This document shows positions 54,644 to 64,000 of a stretch of 64,000 nt of DNA, in pieces. Position 1 is the first letter of the stretch, and each line of letters begins with the position of its first letter. Source of the DNA: Rhodopirellula sp. (GTDB lineage: Bacteria; Planctomycetota; Planctomycetia; Pirellulales; Pirellulaceae); assembly GCA_002701385.1 (NCBI GenBank), contig NZVD01000007.1, positions 20,466 through 84,465 of the forward strand, in the 5' to 3' direction. Position numbers and translations under genes: made by a program. A model generated the notes under the pieces. It saw only the letters and a list, made by a program, of their open reading frames with translations. It searched no databases and had not been told where the DNA came from.

Positions 54644-57112
54644 ATGAGTCAAATCAATGAAATCAAATTATCGAGAGAATCCAGAGGATTCAGCAATATG
54701 ATTGGAAACCTCAATAGCAAACGAATCCAGCGATGGAATAGCCTGAGTGCGTTAATTGCACTTTGGGTTGGATTGATTGCGTTACCGGTCGTCAGCTTGA
54801 GCCAGGATAGTCAGGAACAGGTCGAAGAAAACCTGATCGAGCGACTTGAAGCGACGATTCCCTATGATGAAATCACAGTGAAAGCTGATGACGATACTGA
54901 AGAAGTGATTCAGTTGGAATTGTTGGATTTTGCAGGAAGGAAAACGCCGGAATTGAAGACAAGCGGCAAGCTTGAGATTCGCTTGTTAGGCAACCCCGAT
55001 GATGTGTACGAAGTGTTCTGGCGAGACATCGTGAAGATTCGTCTTTATGAAGATATTATGATCGATGAAGTGAATGGTTACATTGACAGCCTCAAGTTTG
55101 ATGAAGCCTTTGATTACTTGCTTTTTTTGAGAGCGGAATATACAAACCTTCCCGGGACCGAAGAAGTCCTTGCCCGATATCAGTTTTCTCAGGGAGCAGC
55201 TTGGTTGAAACAGGGGCGGGACTTGGAAGCCTTGTCATTGTTGGAATCGCTGCATGAGAATTATCCGGAATACGTTTTCGATGCTGGCCCAGATACGGCA
55301 AAAACGAAACTCAACGAAGCGGCAGCTGCCGTACTTAAAAGCTACCTAAGTGACCAGAAGATTGTGCTGGCTCGCCGCTTTAGTCAACGGTTGATTAAGA
55401 CACACGGAGTCTCGGTCGTTCCCGCTGCTCTGGATACCTTGAGAACGTTAAGAGACATAGCCGCAGCCAAACGGGATGATGCTCGTGCTTTACTCGATGA
55501 AGGTAAGCTTCGAGAGGCACAGAAAGCAGTACGGGAAATGATCGAGATCTTCCCGCAGGTTGAGGGTGGCCGTGAAATCGCGGTCGAAGCCATTCGGAAG
55601 TATCCACTGGTCACGGTCGGAACCGTTTACCCTTCCCTGGAGGATGATCGTAGTCGAATTGATAATTGGGCAGCCCGTCGTACGGGTACGCTTACACGCC
55701 GGATGATCATGGAATATGAAGGCCCCGGCACTGACCGAGGGGAATACACATCTCCCTTTGGTGAGGTGAAACAGGGAAGTGATCGGAAGACGATTCGTAT
55801 CCGTATTAATCCACTCAATTTATCCGCCAATAATCAGATTTATGGTTACCACTTGGCCGAGCGACTATTGAAAATGGCCGAACCTGGTCATGCTACTTAT
55901 AACCCCCAGTGGGCATCGATTTTTGATCGAGTGCAGGTAGCCGGAGTGTTTGATGTCGTGGTGCACCTCCAGCGTCCCCATGTTCTTCCAGAGGCGATGT
56001 TGCAGGTTTTTCTGGATGCCTCCATTGCCAGTGATTCAGCCGAAGCTCAGGACGGCCCGTTTATTCCCGGACCTCCAGTCGAAGAAGGGATTCGTTACGT
56101 TACTAATCCCAACGACCCTTTCCCAGTAACCTCGGAGGATCCCAATTTCATTCCTCCCAGCGAAGTTCTGGAGATTCAGTTTGAAGAACAGAAAGACCTG
56201 ATCAAAGCATTGCGGAAAGGAGACGTAGATGTCGTTGATCGCCTTTCTCCAGTTACTGCTGTGCAGTTACAAGAGGAGCCGGGCTCAACGATTAAAGTCG
56301 TCCCATACGCGCTTCCAACGATTCATATGTTGGTTCCAAATTATGATGAACCGTACATGAAGAATGACCTCTTCCGCCGGGCAATCTTATACGGAATTAT
56401 GCGTGAAGCCACGTTGAATGAGTTAATCCTAAAGAACCGTAGGATTCCAGGATGTCAGATCGTCAGTGGCCCGTTTTCACCTGGTATGGGCGTCGATGAC
56501 CCTTTGAGTTATGCCTATAACCGCGAAATGGTGCCCCGCCCCTACGCTCCTCAATTGGCCGTTGTTCTCACTAAGTTGGCTGAGCAACGATTGCAGGAAC
56601 AGGCAGAACGTAAAAAAGAAGAACCACCCGAGATACCTGAATTGGTGATCGGTTACCCTCCCGAAGAGGATGCACGAATTGCCTGTACGGCATTCAAATT
56701 CCAATTGGAACAATTGGAAGTGTTCAAGGTAAAGTTGGTGGAGTTCGAAAAAGGTCAGACAATGGATCCAACCGGCGAATGTAATCTGACATATATGAAA
56801 GTAGCAATGTGGGAGCCGATTGTGGATACGGCACGGCTGATCTCTCCAAATGGCATTGCCGCAATTACGGACGATCATGTGAATCGAAGTGTCCAGTGGA
56901 TGGAACGAGCCATTCGATGGCCGGAAGTCAGAGCTCGCGTTCGCCAGGTACATCGGATTACACATGAAAAGGCTGCAGTGCTGCCTTTGTGGCAACTGAG
57001 AGAGTACTTTGCTCATCGTGAAGGAATTACTTTAGGGGCCGAAGCTCCAGTTTCACTTTATCACGGTATACAACGTTGGCAGTTAGTGCCTAACTTTGAT
57101 GAAGTAGAGTGA
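54644..57112 (+). CDS. Exported TPR / SBP_bac_5-like fusion protein
   Basis: This protein of about 822 residues has a signal sequence or anchor near residues 35-55 (ALIALWVGLIALPVVSLS), a helical TPR-like half (about 100-330, with LKFDEAFDYLLFLRAEY and EGKLREAQKAVREMIEIFP), and a C-terminal half resembling the extracellular solute-binding family 5 of peptide ABC transporters (NNQIYGYHLAERLLKMAEP, YMKNDLFRRAILYGIMREATLNELIL, LPLWQLREYFAHR). No permease or ATPase genes are nearby, so a transport role is doubtful. ATG 54644 has GGAG ten bases ahead; ATG 54698, with GAGGA, is an alternative that shortens the n-region. The track start at 54563 lies in the previous gene. Confidence 0.75.
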   Translation: MSQINEIKLSRESRGFSNMIGNLNSKRIQRWNSLSALIALWVGLIALPVVSLSQDSQEQVEENLIERLEATIPYDEITVKADDDTEEVIQLELLDFAGRKTPELKTSGKLEIRLLGNPDDVYEVFWRDIVKIRLYEDIMIDEVNGYIDSLKFDEAFDYLLFLRAEYTNLPGTEEVLARYQFSQGAAWLKQGRDLEALSLLESLHENYPEYVFDAGPDTAKTKLNEAAAAVLKSYLSDQKIVLARRFSQRLIKTHGVSVVPAALDTLRTLRDIAAAKRDDARALLDEGKLREAQKAVREMIEIFPQVEGGREIAVEAIRKYPLVTVGTVYPSLEDDRSRIDNWAARRTGTLTRRMIMEYEGPGTDRGEYTSPFGEVKQGSDRKTIRIRINPLNLSANNQIYGYHLAERLLKMAEPGHATYNPQWASIFDRVQVAGVFDVVVHLQRPHVLPEAMLQVFLDASIASDSAEAQDGPFIPGPPVEEGIRYVTNPNDPFPVTSEDPNFIPPSEVLEIQFEEQKDLIKALRKGDVDVVDRLSPVTAVQLQEEPGSTIKVVPYALPTIHMLVPNYDEPYMKNDLFRRAILYGIMREATLNELILKNRRIPGCQIVSGPFSPGMGVDDPLSYAYNREMVPRPYAPQLAVVLTKLAEQRLQEQAERKKEEPPEIPELVIGYPPEEDARIACTAFKFQLEQLEVFKVKLVEFEKGQTMDPTGECNLTYMKVAMWEPIVDTARLISPNGIAAITDDHVNRSVQWMERAIRWPEVRARVRQVHRITHEKAAVLPLWQLREYFAHREGITLGAEAPVSLYHGIQRWQLVPNFDEVE

Positions 57113-57123
57113 GGATTTGTGAG

Positions 57124-58995
57124 ATGTTAAGAGTAAGCATTATGAAAAGGCAGCTGAGTGGCATACTTGCGATAGCATTTCTGCTACTACCGTTCACGCT
57201 TATCGCTCGGGATGAAACTCCAGCGTCAACGGCTCCGGCGGCAGACACGGCAGCCACAGAAGACGAGACAACCGGGCAGACCACTGACGAGGCAGATAGT
57301 AACAGCGTAGTGGCAAGTGATGAAGCGGATCAGTCCGTAGAGTCTGGAGAGGATTCAGCAGCAGATAAACACTGGATCCTAACGCCTTACCAAATGCGAA
57401 TCTGGTTGGCTGTTGATGCTTCTCCTCAACTACAGGCTTTGGATGCTTCAGCCGTTTCCCGCAGGGTAAATGCTTTGGTGGATAATTGGGTTGGAGCAGG
57501 ATGGGATTTGCAGATAGAAGCACCACCTCGCAAAATCTATACCGACTTGTTATACAATTTTGACGATCTGGGCATTCTGGATATCGCGGCCTTGTATGAA
57601 CCATTGCCGGAGAAAAAAGAAGCAAAAATTCGAGCGGTCCAGTATGACAAAGAGGAAGAGTCTTCAGACGAGATGGAGGAGGTTGAACCTGAGGTGGAGG
57701 AGGAAAAGCCTCGTTTCCCGATCGAGAAACAAAAGCTCATCACTCCCAACCTGCTTCGGAAGCTCGACAAAATCTATGCCACTTCCCTGCGGTATGAGAA
57801 TGGAGTGTACGAACTGGGGGTTGCTGAATTTGACACGAATGCTCGAGTGCGTGTCCTGACAGCCAAACGAAGTTTCAGAAATCTGGAGACACTACCCGCA
57901 CAGATTTTCAGTTGTTTGAAGGAAGTGTTTTCACCGATTGCCCAGGTGGATTACAACGGTGTAACCGACGGGAAAACAGCGAGGATTAAGATTCGAGCCG
58001 CTGCCATGGTTGCTGACGTGGAAGCCGGCTCTCCGATCATGATGCAAAAAGGAGATGTTCTGAGGCCTGTTGTTCGTAAAAATGACCGCAGCACTCAAGC
58101 TCCGGAATATGACGGCGTCATCGAAGTAACCTGGACTTACATGTATATCAATGACCTGACAGTGCAAGAGGACGAAGACTTAGGTGTATTAAGAACCAAT
58201 GGTAATGGTAAGGGACAGGTTATCTCGACGTTTACGATGTTGCGTAACCCGATTGCGGCTCGACGTAATACTCTCCAGGAAAAATACGGTTTGCTGGTAC
58301 GTCCGGTTCAGGAGTCGTCGTTACTTAAGATTGTCGCCAATGATCGTGAGAACTACACACTGCAAGGATATAACGTCTATGCTAAGTCACCGAAGATAGA
58401 CCCAGAAGCAGAAGGCGATGCTCCGACACTACTAATTGGACAAACGGATTGGCGGGGAGCAATCGAAGTCACTCAGGATATATTCCAAAATCAGGGAACG
58501 ACAAAACTGGTTGTCATCTATGTTCGCAATGGACAGCAGGTGCTGGCTCGGCTCCCGATTGTTCCGGGCTATCGAGCACTTGAGGAAGTGAAACTACCAA
58601 ATGACGACTATCGTCTACAATATGAGGCGTTTTTTGTTGGGTTTCAGAATTCAATACTGGATTACACCGTTCAGCAGGCCGTCTATAAGATCCGGATTGA
58701 ACATCATATTAATAAAAACGAAGAAGAAAAAGCTCGAAAACTACTGAAGGAACTGAGCAAAGTACCGTCGGCGGTGGCGTTAAATGATGTGTTGTCCAAG
58801 CGAGAGGCCTCGCTTCAGGATGACCCCAATATCGATGCGAATACCAAACGCAAGATCGAAGGGATGTTTGAAAAAACACGTAAACTGATTAACGAATATT
58901 TGCAGGGAAATGACGTCGAGGGTAATGTGTTAGTAAAGATGGAATCAGCAGTAAGGGCTAAGTTTGGCGACCCTCCTGCTCCGATGACACCTTAA
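57124..58995 (+). CDS. Secreted protein of unknown family
   Basis: I do not recognise this protein of about 623 residues. A signal peptide is clear (about residues 8-26, LSGILAIAFLLLPFTLIA). It is followed by an Ala/Thr/Asp/Glu-rich stretch, then a folded region with an acidic insert (EEESSDEMEEVEPEVEEE) and beta-rich segments (VIEVTWTYMYINDLTV, TTKLVVIYVRNGQQVLARLPIVPGYRAL). The last 120 residues look helical. ATG 57124 is chosen because GAGGA stands nine bases ahead; the GTG at 57109 overlaps the previous stop. It belongs to the cluster by spacing (11 nt) and is followed by the kinase gene. Confidence 0.72.
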   Translation: MLRVSIMKRQLSGILAIAFLLLPFTLIARDETPASTAPAADTAATEDETTGQTTDEADSNSVVASDEADQSVESGEDSAADKHWILTPYQMRIWLAVDASPQLQALDASAVSRRVNALVDNWVGAGWDLQIEAPPRKIYTDLLYNFDDLGILDIAALYEPLPEKKEAKIRAVQYDKEEESSDEMEEVEPEVEEEKPRFPIEKQKLITPNLLRKLDKIYATSLRYENGVYELGVAEFDTNARVRVLTAKRSFRNLETLPAQIFSCLKEVFSPIAQVDYNGVTDGKTARIKIRAAAMVADVEAGSPIMMQKGDVLRPVVRKNDRSTQAPEYDGVIEVTWTYMYINDLTVQEDEDLGVLRTNGNGKGQVISTFTMLRNPIAARRNTLQEKYGLLVRPVQESSLLKIVANDRENYTLQGYNVYAKSPKIDPEAEGDAPTLLIGQTDWRGAIEVTQDIFQNQGTTKLVVIYVRNGQQVLARLPIVPGYRALEEVKLPNDDYRLQYEAFFVGFQNSILDYTVQQAVYKIRIEHHINKNEEEKARKLLKELSKVPSAVALNDVLSKREASLQDDPNIDANTKRKIEGMFEKTRKLINEYLQGNDVEGNVLVKMESAVRAKFGDPPAPMTP

Positions 58996-59063
58996 GGCTC
59001 ACTTTTCTTACAGCACTAATTAATTGCCCCTATGACCCCAAGTCCCCCGCTTGGATATGAACG

Positions 59064-60422
59064 ATGGCCCGTAAGTCAGCATTTCAACATTCGGCACTCA
59101 TCAGTAATCTGGTCACTCAGGAACAGATGGATGATGCCCTGCACTCGCTGAGGCAAGCTAGCCAGAGCAGTGTCGAGAGTGAAGTGGGAATACTTGAAGG
59201 TGCGATTTCTGATACTCAGTTGGCTGAACAGTTGGTTTACAACGGAGTGATATCCACTTATCAGGCCGAACAATTACAGAGTGGGCGTACAAAGTTTAAC
59301 CTGGGGCCATATGTGATCACTGACTGGATTGGTCAGGGAGGAATGGGGCAGGTGTTCAAAGGAGAGCACGTGGTGCTGGGCCGGGTGTCGGCGATCAAAG
59401 TGCTGCCACTGGATAAATCCAATGAATATGCGATTTCAAATTTCCATCGAGAAATAAAACTGCAGGCTCGTATGGACCATCCGAATTTGGTTCGAGCGTA
59501 TGATGCTGGGCATGACGGGAAAGTCCATTTCTTAGTCACTGAATACGTGCCAGGGCGTGACCTGCGTCGTTTGATCCGCAATCAAGGAAAACTGACTGTG
59601 GCTGAAGCAGCCGGCGTAATTATGCGAGTCTCTCGAGGCCTACATTACGCTCATCAACAAGGGCTGATTCATCGCGATATCAAGCCTGGGAATATTTTGG
59701 TGACAGAGGACGGCACAGCTAAGTTGTCCGATCTTGGACTATCGGGATTCGTGGATAACGATATTGAAGATCCCCGAGCGGGGAAAATAGTGGGGACGGC
59801 TGATTATTTGGCTCCGGAGTTAATTCGCAATCCGCGTAACGTGTCCACCGTGACGGATATCTATTCATTGGGTTGCACGTTGTATTATTCCATCACCGGT
59901 AAAGTGCCCTTCCCTGGCGGCAGCGCGAAGGAAAAGGCGAGACGGCATTTGAATGAGCATCCCTGGCATCCGCGACAATTTAATCCGGATGTGAGCGAAG
60001 AATTTGTTGAATTGATTGCTGACATGATGGAGAAGGACCCACAGAAACGTATTCAGTCAGCTGAAGAAGTGGCTAATCGCCTGGAGCCTTGGGCGACGGA
60101 GATTACACATTTGCATTCTCAGGAATTACTGGATACTCCCTGGCATGCTCCCGCTGTCCCCGTCGAATCCGCTGGTGCAGTTCCGTCAGACATGCATGAA
60201 ACTCAACCTGATGGATACATGGAGAGTGCTGAGGCCTTAACCGGAACGAAATCGGAGACTTCCCAAGAGACGTTCAGTAGTCATAGTCGGGACGCATCCC
60301 CTCCTCCGATGACATGGTTACCGGAGCCAGATCAGGGCATGAAGTGGACGGTTGGTAAGGCCCTGGCAATTGCCATCCCCGCTTCCATCTTGCTTGGTGT
60401 ATTGATAGGGGTGAACCTTTAA
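59064..60422 (+). CDS. Tail-anchored Ser/Thr protein kinase
   Basis: This is a 452-residue Hanks-type kinase. Residues 1-75 form a helical domain ending QLVYNGVISTYQAEQLQSGR, the type common at the N-terminus of planctomycete kinases and similar to the N-termini of propeller proteins A and B. The kinase domain (about 85-345) has IGQGGMGQVFKGEH, the catalytic Lys in SAIKVL, HRDIKPGNILV and LSDLGLSGF (DLG for DFG), and GTADYLAPEL. A linker with many Ser/Pro/Glu leads to one C-terminal membrane helix (about 430-450) with almost no residues beyond it, so the kinase has no sensor domain of its own. It closes the cluster, 68 nt after the secreted protein. Confidence 0.93.
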   Translation: MARKSAFQHSALISNLVTQEQMDDALHSLRQASQSSVESEVGILEGAISDTQLAEQLVYNGVISTYQAEQLQSGRTKFNLGPYVITDWIGQGGMGQVFKGEHVVLGRVSAIKVLPLDKSNEYAISNFHREIKLQARMDHPNLVRAYDAGHDGKVHFLVTEYVPGRDLRRLIRNQGKLTVAEAAGVIMRVSRGLHYAHQQGLIHRDIKPGNILVTEDGTAKLSDLGLSGFVDNDIEDPRAGKIVGTADYLAPELIRNPRNVSTVTDIYSLGCTLYYSITGKVPFPGGSAKEKARRHLNEHPWHPRQFNPDVSEEFVELIADMMEKDPQKRIQSAEEVANRLEPWATEITHLHSQELLDTPWHAPAVPVESAGAVPSDMHETQPDGYMESAEALTGTKSETSQETFSSHSRDASPPPMTWLPEPDQGMKWTVGKALAIAIPASILLGVLIGVNL

Positions 60423-60484
60423 CCGTTTAGACAATTGTCAGTTCTTTAATACGGCTGAAGTGCTGTCGAAGTAATCAGCGATGT

Positions 60485-61069
60485 CTAACTGGTTAAAAGT
60501 CTCACTTTTTCCATTGGGAGGCCGATGACATTAGATTCACTGCCTTCAAGGATGTGTAACCAGTCCCATCCGTCCTGATAACCGAACGCTCCGGCCTTCC
60601 CTTCCCATAGATTAGTATCCAGGTAGGACTCGAGTTGTTCGTCAGAGACGTCGTCCATTGTGAGTGTGGTGGTGTCAAGCTGGAGTGTCGTTTTGTCTTC
60701 GGGGCGAATCCAGAGGCATAATCCGGAGTGTACACGGTGTTGTTTTCCTCGGAGCAGCGTGAGCATCCGTCGGGCATCATCTCGGTCACGTGGTTTGCCA
60801 AGTACCTGTCCATGGCATTCAGCCACGGTGTCGCAGGCGAGTATGATTGCCGAGTCATATCGGAGAGCTACATCAGCAGCTTTTTGGCGAGCTAGTCTAA
60901 CGACGAGCTCGGGGGGCGTTTCTCCACTGCAAACACCACATTCGGCGCCTTCACTTGGAGGATCGACGGTAAATTGGTACCCGTGTTGTTCTAAAAGTTG
61001 CTTCCGACGCGGTGATGAGCTGGCCAGAATCAGTGGTCGTGAAGAGTTTAAGAGATCCATGATTTCCAC
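60485..61069 (-). CDS. maf: Maf-like nucleotide pyrophosphatase
   Basis: This is a Maf/YhdE-family nucleoside triphosphate pyrophosphatase of 194 residues, which clears modified or non-canonical nucleotides. The signature LASSSPRRKQLL is near residues 16-27, followed by ARQKAADVA, the catalytic-acid region LACDTVAECHGQVLGKPRD, and GKAGAFGYQDG near the C-terminus. It overlaps the rluA-type gene by up to 22 nt; ATG 61060 is an alternative start. The order rRNA-rluA-maf on one strand suggests a shared transcript. Confidence 0.92.
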   Translation of the reverse strand: MEIMDLLNSSRPLILASSSPRRKQLLEQHGYQFTVDPPSEGAECGVCSGETPPELVVRLARQKAADVALRYDSAIILACDTVAECHGQVLGKPRDRDDARRMLTLLRGKQHRVHSGLCLWIRPEDKTTLQLDTTTLTMDDVSDEQLESYLDTNLWEGKAGAFGYQDGWDWLHILEGSESNVIGLPMEKVRLLTS

Positions 61070-61734
61070 TCTTTAGGCAATGGAGCATCGAATGTCATTG
61101 GTTGTTTTTGCGTCGGATGGTTGAGTGTTAGCGAGGCGGAATGCAAAGCGATACCGTGGGGGAAGCTTATGGTACTACCATACTTTCGGTCACCCAGAAT
61201 GGGAGTTCCTTGGTTTGCCAATTGAACGCGGATTTGGTGTTTTCGTCCGGTTTCTAAATTGAGTTCTAGTTGGCTGGATTGGGAGAATTGGTTTAGCAAT
61301 TTAAAGTGTAGGATAGCTTGTTGGGCATTATCAGCTTTGGGCGAGCAGACTTCCATTCGACGAGCCGCATCGTTCTTACGGAGGTAGTTTTCGATTGTTC
61401 CCTGGTGAGGTAGTTCCGTTGGTGGAATTAAGGCCAGGTAAGTTTTGGATACAGTCCGATCCTTAAAGGCTTTAGTAAGTCGTGCAGCTGCTTTAGAGGT
61501 CCGAGCTAGAACTAAGGCGCCGGTGGTTAGTTTGTCGAGTCTAGAGACGATACCGAGATAGACGTTACCAGGCTTGTTGTACTTTGTGCGGAGATAGTCT
61601 TTAGCTTGATCTACAATCGAAGGTTGTCCTTCGGCTGCTCCCTGGGTAACGACCCCAGCGGGTTTATTGACCACGAGCAGGTGGTTATCTTCGTAGAGTA
61701 CGTTGAGAGCCATGAGAGGGGGACATTTAGCCAT
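61048..61734 (-). CDS. RluA family pseudouridine synthase
   Basis: This is an RNA pseudouridine synthase of 228 residues. It shows LLVVNKPAGVVTQ, the catalytic motif SRLDKLTTG with the active-site Asp (HRLD in most relatives, SRLD here), KTYLALI, and LELNLETGRKHQIRVQLA plus ILGDRKYG near the end. There is no S4 domain, so it is of the short RluA/RluC-like type. The gene begins about 80 nt after 5S rRNA on the same strand. A 23S or tRNA target is plausible but not shown. ATG 61713 is an alternative start. Confidence 0.9.
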   Translation of the reverse strand: MAKCPPLMALNVLYEDNHLLVVNKPAGVVTQGAAEGQPSIVDQAKDYLRTKYNKPGNVYLGIVSRLDKLTTGALVLARTSKAAARLTKAFKDRTVSKTYLALIPPTELPHQGTIENYLRKNDAARRMEVCSPKADNAQQAILHFKLLNQFSQSSQLELNLETGRKHQIRVQLANQGTPILGDRKYGSTISFPHGIALHSASLTLNHPTQKQPMTFDAPLPKEWKSWIS

Positions 61735-61810
61735 TTGGACCCGACTTCGCCCTACCTAAGGACTTCGACGGGTAAACTTGGTGTTGATCCACTAGTTTAG
61801 TCGCGCGCAT

Positions 61811-61817
61811 AAAAAAA
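61811..61817 (-). terminator. T tract directly after 5S rRNA
   Basis: Seven T residues on the minus strand follow the 3' end of 5S rRNA at once. The 5S terminal helix just ahead could let this act as a weak terminator, so some read-through into the rluA-type gene is possible. Confidence 0.4.
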
Positions 61818-61924
61818 CCCGGCGATACCTACTTTCGCGCTTTTGGCACTATCATCGGCTTGAAAGGCTTAACTACTGTGTTCGGTATGGGAACAGGTGT
61901 GGCCCTTTCAATATGGTCACCGGG
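61818..61924 (-). rRNA. 5S ribosomal RNA
   Basis: The minus strand reads a 107-nt 5S rRNA. The terminal helix CCCGGTGACC/GGTATCGCCGGG closes it, and the conserved loop CCCATACCGAACAC and GTAGTTAAGCC are present. It lies about 190 nt downstream of 23S. Confidence 0.95.
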
Positions 61925-62112
61925 AAGGACCCGACAGCGCCGTTAGACGCTGGCGGGTCTTGGTTTGCAATGGTAGATGATTATTTGCGAGTGTCTTGCT
62001 TAAAACAGAGCGAAAACATTCGTTGCGATTAAACTAATTTGTTTTTGAGCACTTAGTCATCAGGTTGTTTCTAAGTTACGCGTAATGCGTGAGTTTAGAA
62101 GCACTGAATATA
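61925..62112 (-). other. 23S-5S spacer
   Basis: This 188-nt spacer holds no tRNA. An inverted repeat around GTTACGCGTAATGCGTGAG lies close to the 23S 3' end and is probably part of rRNA processing stems. Confidence 0.6.

Positions 62113-64000
<1,888 letters not shown>

Noticed and set aside
56477-57016. 179-residue minus-strand ORF inside the TPR/SBP_bac_5 gene
   Set aside because: Antisense shadow rich in Phe, Cys and His, without any family pattern.

Overview
The window looks like a chromosome segment of a planctomycete (Planctomycetota, probably Planctomycetia). This is inferred from gene content: a DUF1598-type protein, Tat-exported Gfo/Idh/MocA oxidoreductase, PDZ/trypsin-like proteins beside an NPCBM protein, a MoxR-DUF58-BatA/VWA cluster with very large membrane proteins, long PQQ-like beta-propeller proteins, an FHA-GAF sigma-54 activator, planctomycete-style Ser/Thr kinases, and genes for methanofuran-type cofactor synthesis, which outside archaea are known mainly from methylotrophic proteobacteria and planctomycetes. 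Base composition is close to balanced. No phage, insertion sequence or CRISPR array was seen.

Layout. 1-3.2 kb: end of a suf operon (sufB partial, sufD, a Rieske-type ferredoxin, a DUF59/SufT-like protein). 3.2-5.8 kb: homologues of the archaeal methanofuran genes mfnD, mfnE and mfnF, with mfnD 16 nt behind the suf genes and mfnE/mfnF convergent to it. 6-13 kb: an exported DUF1598 protein, a sigma-54 activator, a glycosyltransferase, a soluble kinase-like protein and a D-2-hydroxyacid dehydrogenase. 13-17.4 kb: DoxX-like and Gfo/Idh/MocA genes with a clear promoter and terminator, then a small membrane protein and a sugar isomerase-like protein on the other strand.

17.4-36.2 kb is one long run of twelve minus-strand genes, read from MoxR ATPase and DUF58 through two VWA membrane proteins, a large membrane protein, two low-complexity secreted proteins and an NPCBM protein to three HtrA-like proteins. 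Only one of the three HtrA-like proteins keeps the catalytic triad; the other two have lost all three residues, and one of these also carries an esterase-like domain without its nucleophile. A 1.6-k-residue PQQ-like protein (36.5-41.4 kb), an HU protein, an SGNH hydrolase and tRNA-Phe(GAA) follow.

44-60.4 kb is a plus-strand cluster behind a promoter with a consensus -35: a squalene-cyclase-like repeat protein, a TonB-shaped protein, ExbB, two ExbD, two paralogous membrane-anchored beta-propeller proteins, a TPR/SBP_bac_5 fusion, a secreted protein and a tail-anchored Ser/Thr kinase. Both propeller proteins and the kinase start with a similar small helical domain, and the propeller proteins carry repeated acidic (E/D)(V/I)IDLSQ motifs. 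This suggests one kinase-linked, proton-driven envelope system and is the best candidate here for an undescribed system. The window ends with maf, an rluA-type pseudouridine synthase, 5S rRNA and the 3' two thirds of 23S rRNA, all on the minus strand.
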